DNA of 8,062 nucleotides from Idiomarina sp. UBA6142 (GTDB lineage: Bacteria; Pseudomonadota; Gammaproteobacteria; Enterobacterales; Alteromonadaceae): NCBI GenBank assembly GCA_002423905.1, contig DIVC01000081.1, positions 10,595-18,656 of the forward strand, written 5' to 3'. Each line of letters starts with the position of its first letter. Positions within the stretch are counted from its first letter, which is position 1. Position numbers and translations under genes: made by a program. Under the pieces are notes generated by a model. That model was not told the origin of the DNA. It made no database searches and saw only the letters and a list, made by a program, of their open reading frames with translations. Of the stretch, positions 5,737 through 8,062 are shown piece by piece.

Positions 5737-7107
5737 ATGCAAGATTCTCACCTGAAGCCGCAGCCACAACCTATGTACGACCCACTCCACCATGCTTGCC
5801 CCGGCCCCAATCGGCCGCAGCCAAACAGCTACTGGCACAGTCACAGCCAGGCGTTGTGGCCCAGCCTGAGCACGCGGCTGCCGGCCCAAGCTGACATTGT
5901 TGTGATCGGTGCCGGTTATACCGGCCTCAATGCCGCCCTGGAGCTGGCCGAGCGTTATCAGCAACAGGTGCTGGTATTAGAAGCCAACGATATCGCTTGG
6001 GGCTGCTCCAGCCGCAATGCTGGGTTTGCCATGCCCAGCACCGGTCGTCTCGGCTATGCGGCGTGGGCGAAAAAAGCTGGGGAGAGCGTGGCCCGCGGTA
6101 TTCAGCGTGAATACGCTGCCGCATTTGAGCGCCTTGAACGCCATCTAGAGGCCTGCCCACAGCGTTTAGAACAGCAGCTCGGTGGCTATTTAAAGATTGC
6201 CCATAGTGACCGCGCGGTCGCACTATTACGCCAGCAATTTGCTGCGTTAAACTATTATGAACCACAAACACGCTGGCTTGATCGCGCCGCGCTGGCGCAA
6301 CTCATTCGCAGCCCGCAAGCCCATGCGGCGCTGCACTTTCCGCACAGTTACGGAGTCAACCCGCTGTTGCTTGCCAGCAGTGTCGCCCGCCAAGCAGTGG
6401 CCGCCGGGGCACAACTGTTCAGCCATTGCCCGGTGCAACACTGGCAGCAGTGCGGCGCTGGCCGCCACCAGTTAGATACGCCACTAGGTACTATCAGTGC
6501 CGCTAAAGTGATTGTTGCCAGTAATGGCTATACCGCCAACCATTTACACCCAAGTGTGCACGGCCGCAGCCTACCCGTGCTATCGAGCGTGTTGGTTACG
6601 CGGCCGTTAACCGCCAGCGAACGCGCTGCTAGCGGGTTAACCGGTGAGCATTTGATCATGGATACTCGCGCACTGAAATACTATTTCCGTTTGCTTCCCG
6701 ATGGCCGCTTGCTGTTTGGTGGGCGCGGTGCTATTCGCGGCGCCGATGCCGATAAAGCTCACTATGCGCAGCATTTGCTCGCTGCGTTAGCGCGCACCTT
6801 GCCGCAATTAGCGGCGTTATGCCAACAGCCACCGGAGTATTTTTGGAGTGGTTGGGTGAGCGTCGCGCTCGATGATTATCCGCGTATTTATAGCCCGGCA
6901 ACCACTATCTACACCAGTATGGGTTATTGTGGCGCTGGGGTGACCTTCAGTCAGTTAGCGGGGGCCCGAGTAGCGCAGTTGGCGATGGGCGAACGCCTGC
7001 CAGAGCTGCCGTTCTATCAGTCACCCTTGCCGCAGTTTCCGCTGCCACAGTTACGGCGACTGGGCCAATGGGCCTACTATCAGTGGGCCCGCTGGCAACA
7101 TCAATAA
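5737..7107 (+). CDS. FAD-dependent oxidoreductase of the DAO family (PuuB/OrdL-like)
   Basis: This is a predicted flavoprotein that oxidises an amine or amino acid, using FAD and probably O2 as acceptor. The 456-residue protein has a proline-rich lead with the subfamily-typical NSYW near residues 30-33. A dinucleotide fold follows: VIGAGYTG (G58-x-G60-x-x-G63), with the ribose-binding acidic residue E82 in VLEAN and the FAD-contacting stretch SSRNAGF (91-97). The C-terminal flavin-capping segment (MGYCGAGVTFSQLAG, about 395-409) is also present. Overall length and motif order match gamma-glutamylputrescine oxidase (PuuB) and related oxidases, but no other putrescine-pathway gene is nearby, so the substrate is left open. 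ATG 5737 has GACGG at 5727-5731; a second in-frame ATG at 5773 has no ribosome site. It is last in the presumed four-gene operon and ends 10 nt short of a convergent permease gene. It might act on the same metabolite as the adjacent acetyltransferase; that is inference. Confidence 0.87.
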   Translation: MQDSHLKPQPQPMYDPLHHACPGPNRPQPNSYWHSHSQALWPSLSTRLPAQADIVVIGAGYTGLNAALELAERYQQQVLVLEANDIAWGCSSRNAGFAMPSTGRLGYAAWAKKAGESVARGIQREYAAAFERLERHLEACPQRLEQQLGGYLKIAHSDRAVALLRQQFAALNYYEPQTRWLDRAALAQLIRSPQAHAALHFPHSYGVNPLLLASSVARQAVAAGAQLFSHCPVQHWQQCGAGRHQLDTPLGTISAAKVIVASNGYTANHLHPSVHGRSLPVLSSVLVTRPLTASERAASGLTGEHLIMDTRALKYYFRLLPDGRLLFGGRGAIRGADADKAHYAQHLLAALARTLPQLAALCQQPPEYFWSGWVSVALDDYPRIYSPATTIYTSMGYCGAGVTFSQLAGARVAQLAMGERLPELPFYQSPLPQFPLPQLRRLGQWAYYQWARWQHQ

Positions 7108-7110
7108 TAG

Positions 7111-7127
7111 TGGGCCGTTACAGCCCA
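7111..7127. terminator. Weak hairpin between convergent genes
   Basis: TGGGC (7111-7115) and GCCCA (7123-7127) form a 5-bp stem with a 7-nt loop, right after the oxidoreductase stop and covering the permease stop. A five-T run lies about 9 nt further on (7136-7140), which is too far for a classical terminator, and no T run follows on the minus strand. It may give some two-way pausing or mRNA end protection only. Confidence 0.25.
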
Positions 7128-8062
7128 AACACCACTTTTTCGCTGCTCAGCATGCGCCCAATCAACCTGATCAGAATGTAGCTGACCAGCAGTGTGACCA
7201 GACCACTCACAGCCAGTGCCAGCCAATGCACCGATTCGCCCTTGATGATATCCAGCAAGGCTTGGTGCTGCCCGGTCAGCGGCAGGTAATATAACAGTTG
7301 ATTCTTCAAGCGCGCGAACTCTACCCCAAACACCGCCAGCATCGGCACCATCAACAAAAATGAGATATAGGTTTGTGCTTCTTTAAAGCTTTTAGCGCGG
7401 AACGATACAAACAACTGCAGCGCCGTAGCCATCAATGCTAATGGCACTAAAATGAGCATGATCAGCAACAACATCGGCCATGCTATAGCCACGCTGATAC
7501 CAATTTCATGTAACGGAATAAACTTGAAAATCAGCGGGATCAGCACCACGCTAAGGATGCCACCGAAAATGGCAAAACAGCCCGCCGCTAGGGTTTTTCC
7601 CCACACCAGTTGCTGCGCACTCAGTGGTTGGGCCAAGAGCAACTCTAACGAGTTGCGCTCGCGCTCACCGGCGCTAATATCAATCGCCACGTTCATGCCT
7701 GAGAAAAACACCGATAACAGGATGAAAATCAGCACGCTTCCCATGATAAGCGCGGCACGTGAGCCCTTGGTAGCGGTGTCATGTTTGACCAAATCCACGG
7801 CCCGGATGGCATTGGGGTCAATGCCACGCATTTGCAGACGAATATAACCGAGTTGTTGGCTATAACTGCTAACAGCACGCTCCACCCGGCTAATTTCTGC
7901 GCGTTGCTTTTGCGCGGAAAAATCTGCCGTTAAAGTGACCTGAGCCGGCTGTGCGGTAGCGACTGACTCGGCCCAGCGCGGATCAATCTCTAACACAATA
8001 GCTTGGCTGCCAGTTGGCCACGGCTGAGTGCGCGCAACAATACCGAGGCTATTGAGATGATT
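7118..8062 (-). CDS. ABC-2 type transporter permease, NatB-like (5' end outside the window)
   Basis: This is an inner-membrane subunit of an ABC exporter. The reading frame stays open to the right edge, so the gene is partial; a GTG at 7996 is in frame but the coding sense continues upstream (NHLNSLGIVARTQPWP and on), so it is not the start. The visible 314 residues begin with a soluble, presumably periplasmic stretch of about 100 residues. Hydrophobic segments follow (ALIMGSVLIFILLSVFF, GCFAIFGGILSVVLIPLIF, WPMLLLIMLILVPLALMA, YISFLLMVPMLAVFGV, LALAVSGLVTLLVSYILI), five or six crossings in all. Between the first two is the cytoplasmic ISAGERERNSLELLLAQPLS loop, the diagnostic feature of NatB/YhaP-type ABC-2 permeases, which couples to the ATPase. 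NatA/NatB of Bacillus exports Na+, but the cargo here cannot be deduced. The ATPase gene should lie just beyond the right edge, upstream of this gene. Confidence 0.88.
   Translation of the reverse strand, partial: NHLNSLGIVARTQPWPTGSQAIVLEIDPRWAESVATAQPAQVTLTADFSAQKQRAEISRVERAVSSYSQQLGYIRLQMRGIDPNAIRAVDLVKHDTATKGSRAALIMGSVLIFILLSVFFSGMNVAIDISAGERERNSLELLLAQPLSAQQLVWGKTLAAGCFAIFGGILSVVLIPLIFKFIPLHEIGISVAIAWPMLLLIMLILVPLALMATALQLFVSFRAKSFKEAQTYISFLLMVPMLAVFGVEFARLKNQLLYYLPLTGQHQALLDIIKGESVHWLALAVSGLVTLLVSYILIRLIGRMLSSEKVVFGL

Noticed and set aside
5632..5964. 110-codon minus-strand frame across the GNAT/oxidoreductase junction
   Set aside because: It is antisense to two supported genes and its sequence shows no family motif or ribosome site that would justify a gene.
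7452..7847. 131-codon plus-strand frame within the permease gene
   Set aside because: It is the complement of the hydrophobic permease segments and has no independent protein features.
7994..7996. GTG at 7996 as the start of the permease
   Set aside because: The minus-strand frame continues open with plausible coding sequence to the window edge, and NatB-type permeases have a longer N-terminal part with a first membrane segment, so the real start lies beyond 8062.

Overview
The window reads as a chromosomal stretch from a gammaproteobacterium, most likely of the Alteromonadales type. An Idiomarina-like relative would fit, but that placement is inference. The grounds are an ArcA-type response regulator very close to the enteric protein, a separate single-domain HPt protein as known in Shewanella Arc signalling, a FolE2-type GTP cyclohydrolase, and an adenosine kinase gene directly upstream of ahcY. 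There are no mobile elements, tRNA/rRNA genes or CRISPR arrays. Gene density is high and the intergenic gaps are short.

Region 1 (1-1500) is signalling. It holds the C-terminal ATPase end of a sensor histidine kinase (1-253, cut by the window edge), then arcA (375-1130) with its own likely promoter. A stand-alone HPt phosphotransfer gene lies on the opposite strand (1107-1448) and converges on arcA so tightly that the two coding regions overlap by 24 bp. These three could form a multi-protein Arc phosphorelay in place of a single hybrid ArcB, although the visible kinase end carries no receiver domain. The hpt leader contains an exact-period 12-bp triple repeat, each unit carrying a Shine-Dalgarno-like core.

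Region 2 (1449-2666) is the divergent hpt/folE2 control region, with an operator-like inverted repeat and a palindromic -10 region, followed by folE2 (first step of tetrahydrofolate synthesis). A strong rho-independent terminator closes it.

Region 3 (2615-7107) looks like one operon of four co-directional genes: a PfkB-family adenosine kinase, ahcY (S-adenosylhomocysteine hydrolase), a GNAT acetyltransferase with a cysteine-rich tail, and a DAO-type FAD-dependent oxidoreductase. Gaps are 9, 36 and 21 nt with no terminator between genes. The first two genes fit together: AhcY makes adenosine and homocysteine reversibly, and the kinase would remove the adenosine as AMP, pulling methyl-cycle flux forward. 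The last two have no obvious link to that pathway. The likely operon promoter has its -10 hexamer inside the loop of the folE2 terminator.

Region 4 (7118-8062, minus strand) is the C-terminal two thirds or so of an ABC-2/NatB-type transporter permease, converging on the oxidoreductase with a 10-nt gap.

Most genes are ordinary housekeeping or accessory metabolism. The parts worth a second look are the dispersed Arc relay, the repeat-bearing hpt leader, the promoter nested in a terminator, and the Cys-tailed GNAT/oxidoreductase pair.
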